From Anaerolineales bacterium (GTDB lineage: Bacteria; Chloroflexota; Anaerolineae; Anaerolineales; Villigracilaceae), in assembly GCA_015075275.1 (NCBI GenBank), contig JABTUU010000001.1, forward strand, positions 1,219,216 to 1,283,215: a stretch of DNA of 64,000 bases. The letters are read 5' to 3'. The translations under genes were made by a program, and so were the position numbers. The notes below the pieces were generated by a model. The model was not told where the DNA came from, searched no databases, and saw only the letters and a program-made list of their open reading frames with translations. Positions 1 through 9,355 of the stretch are shown one piece after another. Position 1 is the stretch's first letter, and each line of letters starts with the position of its first letter.

Positions 1-1
1 G

Positions 2-2101
2 CCGCTCAACGCAGAAGAGGCTGCATCCATTCTGGAATACGGCGGACCTTTCTCTCAATATTTCGATTCATTCGAGCAAAGAGCCGAACAAGTGGAAATG
101 ACGCGCGCCGTGTCCGACGCGCTATCGTACGGAAGTCACTTGATGGTAGAAGCCGGAACAGGCGTTGGTAAAAGTTTCGCTTATCTCATTCCTGCCGCGC
201 TATTTGCCGTTCAAAACAACACACGCGTCGTTGTTTCAACCAACACTATCAACCTGCAAGATCAACTCATCCAGCGCGACCTGCCAAATTTGAGTCAAGC
301 GCTCAACCTCGACCTGCGCTTCTCGGTATTGAAGGGACGTTCCAACTATCTCTGCCCACGCAAAGTGGAAAACATGCGCCATGCCTACCCGCGCAACACA
401 GACGAAATGCGCGTACTGGCGAAAGTGTTGGTATGGCAATTAACCAATCAAAGCGGCGATCGAAGCCAGATCAACCTCACAGGTCCCGTCGAACGCGAGA
501 TCTGGAATCGTATGTCTGCGGACGACGATGCCTGCACCTCCGAATTATGCATCAAGCGCACAGGCGGGACATGCCCGTTCTACCGCGCGAAGATCGCGGC
601 GCAATCCGCGCATATTTTAGTCGTTAACCACGCGTTATTGTTATCCGATATCGCCACAGGGAGCAAAGTCTTACCCGAATATTCGCATCTCGTCATTGAC
701 GAAGGTCATCACTTGGAATCGGCGACGACCAACGCCATGTCGTTCCGCCTGACTCAATTCGACTTGGATCGTATGATGAAAGAGATCGGCGGATCGAACG
801 CGGGCGCGCTTGGAAAGCTTCTCGGCGAAACGAGCGCCGCACTTCGCCCTTCTGACTTTGGCTTGCTCCAAAAACAGGTCAGTCACGCCACCGATATGGC
901 ATTTCGCATCGAACAGATGAATCGCGAGTTCTTCAGCGTGCTGAACGAGTTCGCGCGTTTGCAACGCGAGGGACAGTCGCCGTCAAATTACGCCTGGCAG
1001 GCGCGCGTGTTGCCTGCGACTCGCACGCTCCCGTTTTGGGATGAAGTGGAAACGGCTTGGGACGCAACCGGCGAGACGCTGCGGAATCTACTCAAAGAAT
1101 TATCCGTCATTTACAAAGCCGCCGCAGATTTATACGCGGAAGGTCACGACAACCTCGAAGACGCAATGGGCGACATTAGCAATGTAACGCGCAGGCTTAC
1201 CGAAGCCGAAGCGAACATCACAGGCATGATCAGCAAACCCAATAATGGCACAGTTTATTGGATCGAAGTACAACCGAATCAGAATCGCCTATCGCTCAAC
1301 GCCGCCCCGTTAAGTGTGGCGCCGATGGTAGAGAAATATTTATGGCATGAAAAACGTTCCGTGATTCTCACCTCTGCCACGCTGACCACACACGGCGAAT
1401 TTCAATACTTACGAAGCACCCTCGGCGCAGACGAAGCGGATGAAATGCAACTCGGTTCGCCGTACGATTACGAAAGCGCCGCCCTGCTCTATATCGCCAA
1501 CGACATCCCCGAACCGAATCAAAACGGATACGAGCAGGCGCTCAACAAAACGCTCATCGCCACCGCCAAATCCACGGGTGGACGGATGCTCGTGCTGTTC
1601 ACATCCTACTCTGCGCTAAAAAAGGCGGCGCGCGAGATCACCGCTCCGCTGGCGCGCGAAGACATCTTCGTCTACGAACAGGGCGACGGCGCGTCGCCGA
1701 ACGCGCTGCTCGAATCCTTCAAAGCGACTGAACGCGCAGCGCTGCTGGGAACCAAATCTTTCTGGGAAGGCGTGGACATACCGGGCGAATCCTTATCGGT
1801 CGTCGTTATCACGAAACTGCCCTTCGACGTTCCCACCGACCCGCTCATGGCGGCGCGTTCCGAAATGTATGAAGACTCGTTCAATCAATATTACCTCCCC
1901 GAAGCGATATTGAAATTTAGGCAGGGTTTTGGTCGTCTCATCCGCACCGCATCCGATCGCGGCGTGGTCGCTATTCTGGATCGCCGCGTGTTGACGAAGC
2001 AATATGGAAGATTATTTTTGGAATCACTTCCGCCTTGCACCGCAAGGCAGGGACCCGCGTCGAATTTGCCAAGAGAAGCGGGTAATTGGCTAGGGATATA
2101 A
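2..2101 (+). CDS. dinG: DinG/XPD-type ATP-dependent DNA helicase, 5' partial
   Basis: Superfamily 2 iron-sulfur helicase that unwinds DNA with a 5'-to-3' polarity in this family, probably in repair. The reading frame is open from base 2, so the N-terminus lies outside the window. Visible elements are a Q-like stretch (FDSFEQRAEQVEMTRAV), Walker A GTGVGKS near base 155, and four cysteines between about 350 and 580 (YLCPRK, CTSELC, TCPF) of the kind that hold a 4Fe-4S cluster. The DEAH box reads DEGH near base 700, and the C-terminal helicase domain ends with the QGFGRLIR motif near base 1930. No exonuclease domain is seen in the part present. The C-terminal tail after the last motif is short. 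Confidence 0.9.
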   Translation, partial: PLNAEEAASILEYGGPFSQYFDSFEQRAEQVEMTRAVSDALSYGSHLMVEAGTGVGKSFAYLIPAALFAVQNNTRVVVSTNTINLQDQLIQRDLPNLSQALNLDLRFSVLKGRSNYLCPRKVENMRHAYPRNTDEMRVLAKVLVWQLTNQSGDRSQINLTGPVEREIWNRMSADDDACTSELCIKRTGGTCPFYRAKIAAQSAHILVVNHALLLSDIATGSKVLPEYSHLVIDEGHHLESATTNAMSFRLTQFDLDRMMKEIGGSNAGALGKLLGETSAALRPSDFGLLQKQVSHATDMAFRIEQMNREFFSVLNEFARLQREGQSPSNYAWQARVLPATRTLPFWDEVETAWDATGETLRNLLKELSVIYKAAADLYAEGHDNLEDAMGDISNVTRRLTEAEANITGMISKPNNGTVYWIEVQPNQNRLSLNAAPLSVAPMVEKYLWHEKRSVILTSATLTTHGEFQYLRSTLGADEADEMQLGSPYDYESAALLYIANDIPEPNQNGYEQALNKTLIATAKSTGGRMLVLFTSYSALKKAAREITAPLAREDIFVYEQGDGASPNALLESFKATERAALLGTKSFWEGVDIPGESLSVVVITKLPFDVPTDPLMAARSEMYEDSFNQYYLPEAILKFRQGFGRLIRTASDRGVVAILDRRVLTKQYGRLFLESLPPCTARQGPASNLPREAGNWLGI

Positions 2102-2304
2102 CGCGATTAGTTTGCTGGCTCACCAGCCAAAGGTCAAAGGATGAAAGTCAGCGGCTATTCTCTTCCCTTTCCCTCCCCATGATCATCCGAGTATTTTGCC
2201 GCGAGCAGTTCTGCACGGATCTCGCCGAAGCGAAGTTTATTCGTTATAATATCGCGGATATTAAGATTCGAAACATTCAACAATTCGAATGTTGAGGCGA
2301 ACCT

Positions 2305-2724
2305 ATGACCGTCGAAAATTATTTAGCGGAAGCGGGAGCGTTTGCAACGCTTGCAAGATTGCTGGCAGGGTTTGGCTTAACCGCCGTGATTCAATTCCTT
2401 GCCACCGAAAATAAAAGCAAATTTGTTGCCGCTAACATTATCGTATTCTCGATTTCGACCACGTTATTTACCTATGCGTTAATCGCGTTCATATTGGTTT
2501 TTGCCGCTACAGCCGAACTGAACGAAGTCCGCGCTGAATTAGACGGATTAAGTATGAGCGGGTTTCTCGTGCTTGTCTGCGCGATCTTCGTTTTTCTTGG
2601 CGGCATCGGGCTATCAGGCTGGATCCGCTCCAAAACCGCTGGCATCGTAACATCTATCTTTGCAGTCATCACTATGTGCCTGACCGCCTCCGCTCTGTGG
2701 TCAGCGCTTTCGTTGCTTGCGTAG
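2305..2724 (+). CDS. Small four-helix membrane protein, unknown function
   Basis: A 139-residue protein with four strongly hydrophobic segments (about residues 15-33, 42-70, 83-105 and 115-137) and no recognised motif, so probably an inner-membrane protein. The ATG is preceded by GAGGCG, an acceptable ribosome binding site. A hairpin (AACATTC/GAATGTT, 2272-2293) sits directly before that site, and a TATAAT hexamer at 2245-2250 is a plausible -10 box. The gene stands alone between dinG and the convergent SCP2 gene and shares a bidirectional terminator with it. I do not recognise the family. Confidence 0.6.
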   Translation: MTVENYLAEAGAFATLARLLAGFGLTAVIQFLATENKSKFVAANIIVFSISTTLFTYALIAFILVFAATAELNEVRAELDGLSMSGFLVLVCAIFVFLGGIGLSGWIRSKTAGIVTSIFAVITMCLTASALWSALSLLA

Positions 2725-2781
2725 AATCAAAAAGCCCGCGCCAAACATTAACCAGAAATCTGGAAACCGCCCTCAAAGAAT

Positions 2782-2817
2782 AAAATAAGCGCTCCGCTTT
2801 CGCGGAGCGCTTATTTT
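2782..2817. terminator. Bidirectional hairpin terminator
   Basis: A perfect 16-bp inverted repeat (AAAATAAGCGCTCCGC and its complement) with a 4-base TTTC loop. It is A-rich on one side and T-rich on the other, so it can end transcripts in both directions. It lies between convergent genes and touches the stop codon of the SCP2 gene. Confidence 0.85.
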
Positions 2818-3146
2818 CACTTGATTTTGAACATCTGCATCAACTTCATCGCCAGATTCAAATCGCCGCCCAGTTTGAGTTTACCCTGCATGAAGGCTTG
2901 CATCCCGTCTAACTCGCCCGTGAAGAGTTTGACGTAATCGCCCGAGTCGGCGGTGAGGGTCATCGTCGCTTTGTCGGCGGGAGCGCCTTGCGCCACGTCG
3001 CATTTGCCGTCCGCGATTTTGGCGTTCCATTCGCCCGCTTCTTCGCCTGTGAATTTGAAGTGGATGACTGCGTTCACGCCCTGTGCCTTTTCAGGCAGGA
3101 ACGCACCGGGCATTTTTTCCATGAGTTGCGATATTGTGAGGGGCAT
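2817..3146 (-). CDS. SCP2 sterol/lipid-binding domain protein
   Basis: A stand-alone SCP2 (sterol carrier protein 2) fold of 109 residues, which binds fatty acyl chains or other lipids in a hydrophobic tunnel. Family traits are the MPGAFLPEKAQGVNAVIHF start, the GEWNAKIADGKC strand, and the C-terminal DGMQAFMQGKLKLGGDLNLAMKL-type helix. An upstream extension of the frame exists, but the ATG at 3144-3146 has AGGAG at good spacing and is the likely start. It is the last gene of the beta-oxidation operon, so it probably carries or presents acyl-CoA or fatty acids to the upstream enzymes. That role is inferred from context. Confidence 0.8.
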   Translation of the reverse strand: MPLTISQLMEKMPGAFLPEKAQGVNAVIHFKFTGEEAGEWNAKIADGKCDVAQGAPADKATMTLTADSGDYVKLFTGELDGMQAFMQGKLKLGGDLNLAMKLMQMFKIK

Positions 3147-3186
3147 TTTCTTTAGTCTCCTAGTTTGATAGTTGGTTAGTTTCTTA

Positions 3187-3223
3187 GTCAAAGGTCGAAG
3201 GTCGCCGACTTTTGACTTTCGAC
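3187..3223. repeat. Intercistronic imperfect hairpin (SCP2/thiolase gap)
   Basis: A 17-bp imperfect inverted repeat (GTCAAAGGTCGAAGGTC with a partner at 3207-3223, mismatches mainly G-T pairs) with a 3-base loop, just after the thiolase stop codon. It could slow exonucleases or trim downstream expression within the operon. Confidence 0.5.
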
Positions 3224-4408
3224 TCAGTTTTGAAGGTTCTCAAACACCGCCGCGGCGCCCATGCCGCCGCCGATGCACATTGTGACCATGCCATACTTCG
3301 ATTTGCGGCGACCCATTTCGTAGATGAGTTGTGTGGTGAGTTTCGAGCCTGTGCATCCCAGTGGATGACCCAATGCGATCGCGCCGCCGTTGACGTTGAC
3401 TTTGCTCTCGTCCAATTCCAGCGTGCGGATCACCGCCAGCGATTGCGCGGCGAAAGCTTCGTTCAATTCTATCAGGTCAATATCGTTCAGCGTCAGCCCC
3501 GCAAGTTTCAACGCTTTCGGTATCGCCACGATGGGACCAATGCCCATTAGCTCAGGCGGGACTCCTCCAACCGCGAACGACACGAATCGCGCTAACGGCT
3601 TAAGTCCAAGTTCGTTCGCCTTTTCAGCCGACATGACCATCACCGCCGCCGCGCCATCGGACATTTGAGAAGAGTTGCCCGCCGTGACAACTCCACCTTC
3701 TTTGAAAGCAGGCTTGAGTTTGGACAGCGCTTCCATATTCGTATCCGCCCGCGGACCTTCGTCGCGCTTCACAGTGAAATTCCTCTTAACAGCCTGTTCA
3801 TGCTTATCAAGTTCTGTGATTTCAACATCAATAGGCACAAGTTCGGGATCAAACAACCCCGCGTTCACCGCCTTAGAAGCCTTCTGATGACTTCTCAGTG
3901 AGAACGCATCTTGGTCTTCGCGGTTGACGTTATATTTGATAGAAACATTCTCAGCAGTAAGCCCCATATTAGTGTAGTAAAGCGGCAGATCTTGCGCGAA
4001 GTGCGGATTCGGCGAGAACTTGAATCCCGTCATCGGAATCATCGTCATGGATTCTGCGCCGCCAGCGATGCCGATTTCGATCTGTCCCGATTGAATCGCG
4101 TACGCTACATGCGCAATGGACTGCACGCCCGATGAGCAATAGCGATTGATCGTCTCGCCAGGAACAGAGTCGGGTAAGCCCGCGCGCAATGCGATCATCC
4201 GTGCCATGTTGAGCCCCTGCTCACCTTCGGGGAAGGCACAGCCGATGACCACGTCTTCGATCTGGGCGGGGTCAAGATTCGGCGTCCGCTTGAGCAAGGC
4301 TTGGATGGTCGCGGCAGACATCTCGTCGGGGCGAACCGTGGCAAGTCCTCCACGTTTTGCTTTGCCGACGGGAGTTCGAACGGCGGAAACTATAACTGCG
4401 TCTTTCAT
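3224..4408 (-). CDS. fadA: Acetyl-CoA C-acyltransferase (3-ketoacyl-CoA thiolase)
   Basis: Catalyses the last step of beta-oxidation, cleaving 3-ketoacyl-CoA with CoA to acetyl-CoA and a chain two carbons shorter. The 394-residue length is typical. The acyl-accepting cysteine is C91 in NRYCSSG, the catalytic histidine is H348 in GHPLGCTGS, and the second cysteine is C378 in CIGGGMG. The ATG at 4406-4408 has GGAG upstream; a longer frame start is not supported. It follows the FadN-type gene in the same transcript with 54 bases between them, the same order as fadN-fadA in Bacillus subtilis. The biosynthetic direction is possible in principle, but the operon points to degradation. Confidence 0.92.
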   Translation of the reverse strand: MKDAVIVSAVRTPVGKAKRGGLATVRPDEMSAATIQALLKRTPNLDPAQIEDVVIGCAFPEGEQGLNMARMIALRAGLPDSVPGETINRYCSSGVQSIAHVAYAIQSGQIEIGIAGGAESMTMIPMTGFKFSPNPHFAQDLPLYYTNMGLTAENVSIKYNVNREDQDAFSLRSHQKASKAVNAGLFDPELVPIDVEITELDKHEQAVKRNFTVKRDEGPRADTNMEALSKLKPAFKEGGVVTAGNSSQMSDGAAAVMVMSAEKANELGLKPLARFVSFAVGGVPPELMGIGPIVAIPKALKLAGLTLNDIDLIELNEAFAAQSLAVIRTLELDESKVNVNGGAIALGHPLGCTGSKLTTQLIYEMGRRKSKYGMVTMCIGGGMGAAAVFENLQN

Positions 4409-4422
4409 AAAATCTCCTTCGT

Positions 4423-4464
4423 AGAAAGTGGAAAGTAGAAACTGCCTACCACTTTCCACTTTCT
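4423..4464. repeat. Intercistronic hairpin (thiolase/FadN gap)
   Basis: A perfect 14-bp inverted repeat (AGAAAGTGGAAAGT at 4423-4436 and its complement at 4451-4464) spanning the fadN stop codon and most of the gap to fadA. There is no T-run on the transcribed strand, so it is more likely an RNA-stability element than a terminator. Confidence 0.6.
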
Positions 4465-6829
4465 AATTTCTAAGTGGTTTTCCAGTTTGCAAAATACTCC
4501 ACATCCGCGCTTGCGTTTTCTCTTCGCCAAACAGCGACAGAATCGCTTCGCGTTCGAGATCGAGGATGTATTGCTCGCTCACCCATTGACCGCGCGTGAG
4601 TTCGCCGCCGCACATCATGTAGGCGAGTTTGCCCGCGACGTGATGATCGTATTGCGTGATGTAGTGACCTTCCTTGAACATCCACGCGCCGATGCGGAGC
4701 GCGGCAAGCGCGTCGCGCCCAGCGGCATAGATGAGTTCGGGCGCGGGCGGTTTGTATCCAGCGGCGATCATGTGCAGGACTTCGTTCTTCGCTTCGGCAA
4801 GCAGATGACTGCGATTCATCACGATGCGATCGGCGGGCAAAAGGATATTCATGCCGCGCGCTTCCTCCGCGCTCGTAGCGACCTTCGCCTGTCCCATTTG
4901 CAGAAACGCTTTTTGCAATGCAGCGAGCGGCTCGGCATTTTCGATTCGCATAACGGGATTGACGATGCGCCGCAACATTTCTTTCGTGCCCGCGCCCGCA
5001 GGGATGACTCCCACGCCGAGTTCGACGAGTCCGATGTAGGTTTCCGCCGCGGCAACAACGCGCGAGGCGTGCATGGTGATTTCGCATCCGCCGCCCAGCG
5101 TGAGACCCGCAGGCGCAACGACGATCGGCTTCGGCGAATAACGCATCTGCATATTTATATTCTGCAATTTCCGCACCGCGCCATCGAGCATATCCCACAT
5201 ACCCTGTTGCGCGCCCACAACCATCATGAACAGATTCGCGCCCGCACTGAAGTTTTCGCCTTCGTTGCCTACGACGAGTCCGTCGAAGTCAGTTTCGAGT
5301 CGCTGCAACGCCTCGACCGCCATATTCATCACGTCGTCGTCTAACGCGTTCATCTTTGTATGAAATTCCAAACACGCCACGCCATCGCCCATATCGCGCA
5401 ACGTCGCGCCCGAGTTCTGCGAAACGATTTTCGTATCCTTCAACAGCACAATGCCTTCAGGCTTCTTCAATTTAACATACTTGCTTTTTACCGCATCGTA
5501 TGCCGCAATTTTCTCGCCGTTCTTATATTGATAGAACGACGTCACGCCATTTTTCAGCATGGCATTCACCCACTTTGCGGCAGGATAGCCCGCCTCCTTC
5601 ATCTTCTTAACCGTTTCTCTCACGCCGAGCATATCCCAAATCTCGAAGGGACCCGCCTCATGCTGAAAACCCCAGCGAATAGCGTCGTCAATCGGCTTCG
5701 CCGTATCCGCCACTTCAGGGATGATAGACGAGGCATATTGGAAACTCTGATACGTCAGCGCCTTGACCAACTGCGCCGCCTTATCGTCCGCCTCCAACAT
5801 GACTTTGAGCCTATCTCCCAAACCCTCGACATCTTTCGCCGCTTTGACCGAGTCGAATCGCGGCTTGGTTGGCGCAACATGTTCGAGAGTCTTCAAGTCC
5901 AGCGACCAGAATTCTTTTTTGCCGTCCTCGCCGCGCGCTTCTTTATAAAACCCGATTTTGGTTTTATTGCCCAGCCACTTCCGCTCGATCAGAGTCGCGA
6001 TCAACTTGTTCGGCGCTTCCGATTTGAGGTATTCCTGCCCTAATTTGTCGTGCGGTATCAACGGCGCGAGGTTTCGTCCGACGTGATCCCAGACGTCAAT
6101 GCCGACCAAGTCTATCAAGCGGAATGTTGCCGTCTTCGGTCGTCCCATTAGCGGACCTGTAAGTGCGTCCACCTCTTCCACGGCATATCCGTTCTTCAAG
6201 ATGTAATCTAACGCAAACGCGCCGGTCCCAAACGCAATACGATTTCCAATAAAATTCGGCGTGTCTTTACAAATCACGACCCCTTTGCCCAAACGGCGTT
6301 CGCCAAACCACGAAATGAATTCGACAACCTGCTTATCAGTATCTTTCGTAGGGATGACCTCCAGCAACTTCAAATAACGCGGGGGATTGAAGAAGTGCGT
6401 CCCAAGAAAATGCTTCTTAAATGCTTGCGAACGTCCATCGGCAATATCGTGAATTGGAATGCCCGAAGTGTTCGTTGAAACGATCGCCGTCGGCTTGCGG
6501 GCTTCGTCAATCCGCGCCATCAATTCCCGTTTGACCGCCAAGTTTTCAACAATAACCTCAATGATCCAGTCAGCCTTGCTCACCGCATCGAAATCGTCGT
6601 CGAGATTGCCCAACGTCACCAACGTCTTCAATTCGTCCGACATTAGATTTGCGGGCTTGGTTTTCAAGCATCTATCCCAGCCATCTTTCACGATCTTATT
6701 TTTATCACCCTCTTGCGCCGCAACATCCAACAACGTCACAGGCGTTCCTGCGTTCGCCAAGTGCGCTGCAATTGCCGCGCCCATTGTGCCGGCGCCAATG
6801 ACTGTCGCTTTATATATTTTGTATGCCAT
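4463..6829 (-). CDS. fadN: FadN-type 3-hydroxyacyl-CoA dehydrogenase/enoyl-CoA hydratase
   Basis: A bifunctional beta-oxidation enzyme that hydrates enoyl-CoA and oxidises 3-hydroxyacyl-CoA with NAD+. At 788 residues it matches the length of the Bacillus FadN type. The dehydrogenase is N-terminal, with the NAD-binding VIGAGTMGAAIAAHLA stretch at about residues 9-24. It is followed by the hydroxyacyl-CoA dehydrogenase C-terminal domain (FFNPPRYLKLLEVIP, then KDTPNFIGNRI). The crotonase domain occupies about residues 490-700, with an oxyanion-hole NFSAGANL and GGGCEITMHA. This is the reverse domain order of E. coli FadB. The ATG at 6827-6829 has AAGGA upstream; about 60 in-frame residues before it are low-complexity and unlikely to be translated. 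Confidence 0.92.
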   Translation of the reverse strand: MAYKIYKATVIGAGTMGAAIAAHLANAGTPVTLLDVAAQEGDKNKIVKDGWDRCLKTKPANLMSDELKTLVTLGNLDDDFDAVSKADWIIEVIVENLAVKRELMARIDEARKPTAIVSTNTSGIPIHDIADGRSQAFKKHFLGTHFFNPPRYLKLLEVIPTKDTDKQVVEFISWFGERRLGKGVVICKDTPNFIGNRIAFGTGAFALDYILKNGYAVEEVDALTGPLMGRPKTATFRLIDLVGIDVWDHVGRNLAPLIPHDKLGQEYLKSEAPNKLIATLIERKWLGNKTKIGFYKEARGEDGKKEFWSLDLKTLEHVAPTKPRFDSVKAAKDVEGLGDRLKVMLEADDKAAQLVKALTYQSFQYASSIIPEVADTAKPIDDAIRWGFQHEAGPFEIWDMLGVRETVKKMKEAGYPAAKWVNAMLKNGVTSFYQYKNGEKIAAYDAVKSKYVKLKKPEGIVLLKDTKIVSQNSGATLRDMGDGVACLEFHTKMNALDDDVMNMAVEALQRLETDFDGLVVGNEGENFSAGANLFMMVVGAQQGMWDMLDGAVRKLQNINMQMRYSPKPIVVAPAGLTLGGGCEITMHASRVVAAAETYIGLVELGVGVIPAGAGTKEMLRRIVNPVMRIENAEPLAALQKAFLQMGQAKVATSAEEARGMNILLPADRIVMNRSHLLAEAKNEVLHMIAAGYKPPAPELIYAAGRDALAALRIGAWMFKEGHYITQYDHHVAGKLAYMMCGGELTRGQWVSEQYILDLEREAILSLFGEEKTQARMWSILQTGKPLRN

Positions 6830-6869
6830 AATTTCATTCCTTTTGGAGTAACTCTGTAGACGTCCGCGT

Positions 6870-8156
6870 CTACCGCAACTCCGCTCCCGAATACCCAAGA
6901 ATCTGCCGCGCCACCACAAGCCGATTGATCTGTCCCGTTCCCTCGTAGATATCCGTGATCTTCGCATCGCGCATCCACTTCTCGGCGAGGAATTCACGGC
7001 TATATCCAAGCGGGCCTAACATCTCGACGACCCTCTGCGTGATTTTCGTACATATATCGCCGGATCTGACCTTGCTCATCGAAGCCTCCAGCGCGTTCGG
7101 CTTCTTATTATCCGCCATCCATACCGCCTTGATCACCATCAGCCACGCCGACTTGAGCATGATCTCCATGTCAATCACATCTCGTTCGATAGACGTCAAT
7201 TTTTGGCGCGGCAATCCGTAGCGGATATGAATTTCGCGTTCGGCGAGTCTTTCCTTCAGGAATTCAAATGCGGCTCTCGCCACGCCGACGCCCGTCGCAG
7301 CGACGAGCGGACGAGTCGCATCGAACGTCGCCATCGCCTTTTTAAAACCGGTAGGATTCTGGTCTACTATTGGGCTGCCCAGGATATTTTCGAACGGCAC
7401 GCGCGCATCCACGAGCGAGATCGCCGCCGTGTCGCTGACGCGGATTCCCATCTTATGCTCTAACTTCACAGCCCTCACCCCCGGCGTCCCGCCCTCAACG
7501 ACAAACGCGCGCATCCCCGCCCGCCCTGCCGCGGGATCAATCGAAGCCCAGACGACGATGAAACCGCGTCCAAGTTTTTCATATTCGGTGAAAGACTTGT
7601 CGCCGCCTGTGACGAAAATCTTTTCGCCGTTGATCACCCACTCGTTCGCCTTTTCGTCCAACACCGCGCGCGTGCGGATGGCGGAGTTGTCCGAGCCGGC
7701 GCCCGCCTCGGTGATGCACATCGCCGCAAACGTAGGCTTGTCGCCATGGAAGCGCGCCAGGAATTTCTCACGCTGTTCAGGCGAGCCTGCGGCATGAACA
7801 GCCGCCGCGCCCAGCCCTCCGCCGGGCAAGCAGTGATAAAGTCCTACGTCGCCCCACGACAGCGCTTCCATTTGCGCTACAATCAATTGATAACCGATAG
7901 GCGGGCGCTTTCCGCCATCGTCTCTATGCCTCTCGTCTTTAGGCGGAGGAGATGAAGGCGATGGTTCGCGCGGCGCAAGCGAATTGCCGCCCATCGCTTT
8001 CATGGCGGAATGCATGAACTCGATGTAATCCCAAGGAATCTCGTGTTCGTGCTCGTCAAAGTAACGCGAATTGGGGCGCATCATTTCTTCAGCGACAGTC
8101 TTCAACACAAACTGCGCGTTAACGACTGGCTTCGGCGCATCAAATTCAATTGCCAT
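6870..8156 (-). CDS. Acyl-CoA dehydrogenase (canonical active site)
   Basis: FAD-dependent acyl-CoA dehydrogenase, 428 residues, for the first oxidation of beta-oxidation. Recognisable parts are the FAD/substrate loop CITEAGAGSDNSAIRT, the HKMGIRVSDTA strand, and a C-terminal DIYEGTGQINRLVVAR stretch that carries the catalytic glutamate (E in YEGT). A proline-rich, charged insertion (PSPSSPPPKDERHRDDGGKR) sits near residues 64-84 in the N-terminal helical domain and is not typical of the family. The start codon has GAGGAAAT immediately upstream. The gene lies 40 bases before fadN in the same operon, next to a second dehydrogenase, so the pair may cover different chain lengths. Confidence 0.9.
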   Translation of the reverse strand: MAIEFDAPKPVVNAQFVLKTVAEEMMRPNSRYFDEHEHEIPWDYIEFMHSAMKAMGGNSLAPREPSPSSPPPKDERHRDDGGKRPPIGYQLIVAQMEALSWGDVGLYHCLPGGGLGAAAVHAAGSPEQREKFLARFHGDKPTFAAMCITEAGAGSDNSAIRTRAVLDEKANEWVINGEKIFVTGGDKSFTEYEKLGRGFIVVWASIDPAAGRAGMRAFVVEGGTPGVRAVKLEHKMGIRVSDTAAISLVDARVPFENILGSPIVDQNPTGFKKAMATFDATRPLVAATGVGVARAAFEFLKERLAEREIHIRYGLPRQKLTSIERDVIDMEIMLKSAWLMVIKAVWMADNKKPNALEASMSKVRSGDICTKITQRVVEMLGPLGYSREFLAEKWMRDAKITDIYEGTGQINRLVVARQILGYSGAELR

Positions 8157-8172
8157 ATTTCCTCGATTCTCC

Positions 8173-8220
8173 GCTTTCTACTTTCTGTATTTCGTTTTCC
8201 ATCGTCAACGAGTAGAAAGC
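8173..8220. repeat. Intercistronic inverted repeat (dehydrogenase gap)
   Basis: A perfect 10-bp inverted repeat, GCTTTCTACT (8173-8182) and AGTAGAAAGC (8211-8220), fills the 68-base gap between the two acyl-CoA dehydrogenase genes. Its AGAAAG-type sequence resembles the hairpin at 4423-4464. Confidence 0.5.
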
Positions 8221-8224
8221 AGTT

Positions 8225-9322
8225 CTATACAATTGCTAACCCTGTAAACGTCGCAAATCCACGTCCGTTCCTCATCCACATCTCAACTGGATGATCGCGG
8301 ATGTATCCATGCCCGCCCAAAATTTGCACAGCGCGGTCCGTGACCATCATCGCCATATCCGCCGCGCCAGTAGAAGCTAGATACGCATCCTTAACTGCGT
8401 CTTCGCGCCCAGTGTCCAACTCCCACGCGGCTTCCCACATCAATAAGCGCATCGCTTCGATCTCCGTTCGCATCTCAGCCAGCATAAACGCTATGGCTTG
8501 CTTTTGTGCGATCTTCACGCCAAATGCTTCGCGCTCTTTGGCGTAATCGCGCGAATATTCAAATGCGGCGTTTGCAACTCCAACGGCGGCGGCGGCGTTC
8601 GCGATTTGCATCGAGGCGAGCAGTTGTTCAAAGGCGCAGCCCGATTCGCCGCCCAGCCGATTCGCAGCAGGGATTTTGACATTCGTCAATTTAACGCGAT
8701 ACAACGGCAGCGCGTTCACCCCCATCAACTTTTCGCGTTCCTCGCTAATAGATAGTCCCTCCGCTTCCTTCGCGACAATAAAGGCTTGAGTCTGTCCATC
8801 AAGATTCGCATATACAAGAAGCGCCTGCGCTTCTTTGGCAAACGGAACAAACGCTTTCTCGCCATTAAGACTATACCGTCCGTCTTCCAGAGCCGCCGTT
8901 GTCTTCAGGTCATTCGGGTCAAAATCGAATGCGTACTCGATCAACGCAGCCGTATACGGACTCCATTCGCCTTCAACGATCCTCGGCAGATATTCCCGCT
9001 TCTGCTCTTCGCTGCCCATCAATAAAATCGGCGTCGCAAACAGACTTGGCGTCGTCACTGCCAGCGCGCCAGCCAGATCGCCAAATGCCATCTCTTCGAC
9101 GGCTAACGCGCCTGTAACCGCGCTCCGTTCGCCAAAGCCGCCATACATCTCAGGAATAGATGCCTGCAATAAGCCCAGGTCCCAACCTTTAGCGATAATC
9201 TTCCGCGGCAGTTCGCCGCTTTCCTCCGCGTTGCGAGCGGCGGGGCGCAGGTCGTTGGTCGCATATTTATTTACCGCCTCGATAAGCATCTGCTGTTCTT
9301 CAGTTGGATCAAATGAGTACAT
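8225..9322 (-). CDS. Acyl-CoA dehydrogenase family protein with altered active-site segment
   Basis: A 365-residue acyl-CoA dehydrogenase homologue. The N-terminal helical domain, the middle beta domain (LMGVNALPLYRVKLTNVKIP) and the C-terminal four-helix domain (REAFGVKIAQKQAIAFMLAEMR, then ILGGHGYIRDHPVEMWMRN) are all present. The usual C-terminal catalytic stretch (D-I-Y-E-G-T) reads A-T-F-T-G-L here and the protein ends three residues later, so the canonical glutamate is absent. Some relatives, such as isovaleryl- and long-chain dehydrogenases, carry the base on another helix; the glutamate in KEREAFG could be examined for that role. The start at 9322 has AAGGAAAA upstream. It is the third gene of the operon. 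Confidence 0.85.
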   Translation of the reverse strand: MYSFDPTEEQQMLIEAVNKYATNDLRPAARNAEESGELPRKIIAKGWDLGLLQASIPEMYGGFGERSAVTGALAVEEMAFGDLAGALAVTTPSLFATPILLMGSEEQKREYLPRIVEGEWSPYTAALIEYAFDFDPNDLKTTAALEDGRYSLNGEKAFVPFAKEAQALLVYANLDGQTQAFIVAKEAEGLSISEEREKLMGVNALPLYRVKLTNVKIPAANRLGGESGCAFEQLLASMQIANAAAAVGVANAAFEYSRDYAKEREAFGVKIAQKQAIAFMLAEMRTEIEAMRLLMWEAAWELDTGREDAVKDAYLASTGAADMAMMVTDRAVQILGGHGYIRDHPVEMWMRNGRGFATFTGLAIV

Positions 9323-9355
9323 AATTTTCCTTTCAGCGCATAGATAAACAAGCGC

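Noticed and set aside
2086..2295. A 69-residue frame after dinG
   Set aside because: It overlaps the end of dinG, has no ribosome binding site, and ends in the hairpin before the next gene.
4470..5344. Long opposite-frame and same-strand alternative frames over the crotonase half of fadN
   Set aside because: They are basic, low-complexity shadows of a gene with clear catalytic motifs and have no family resemblance.
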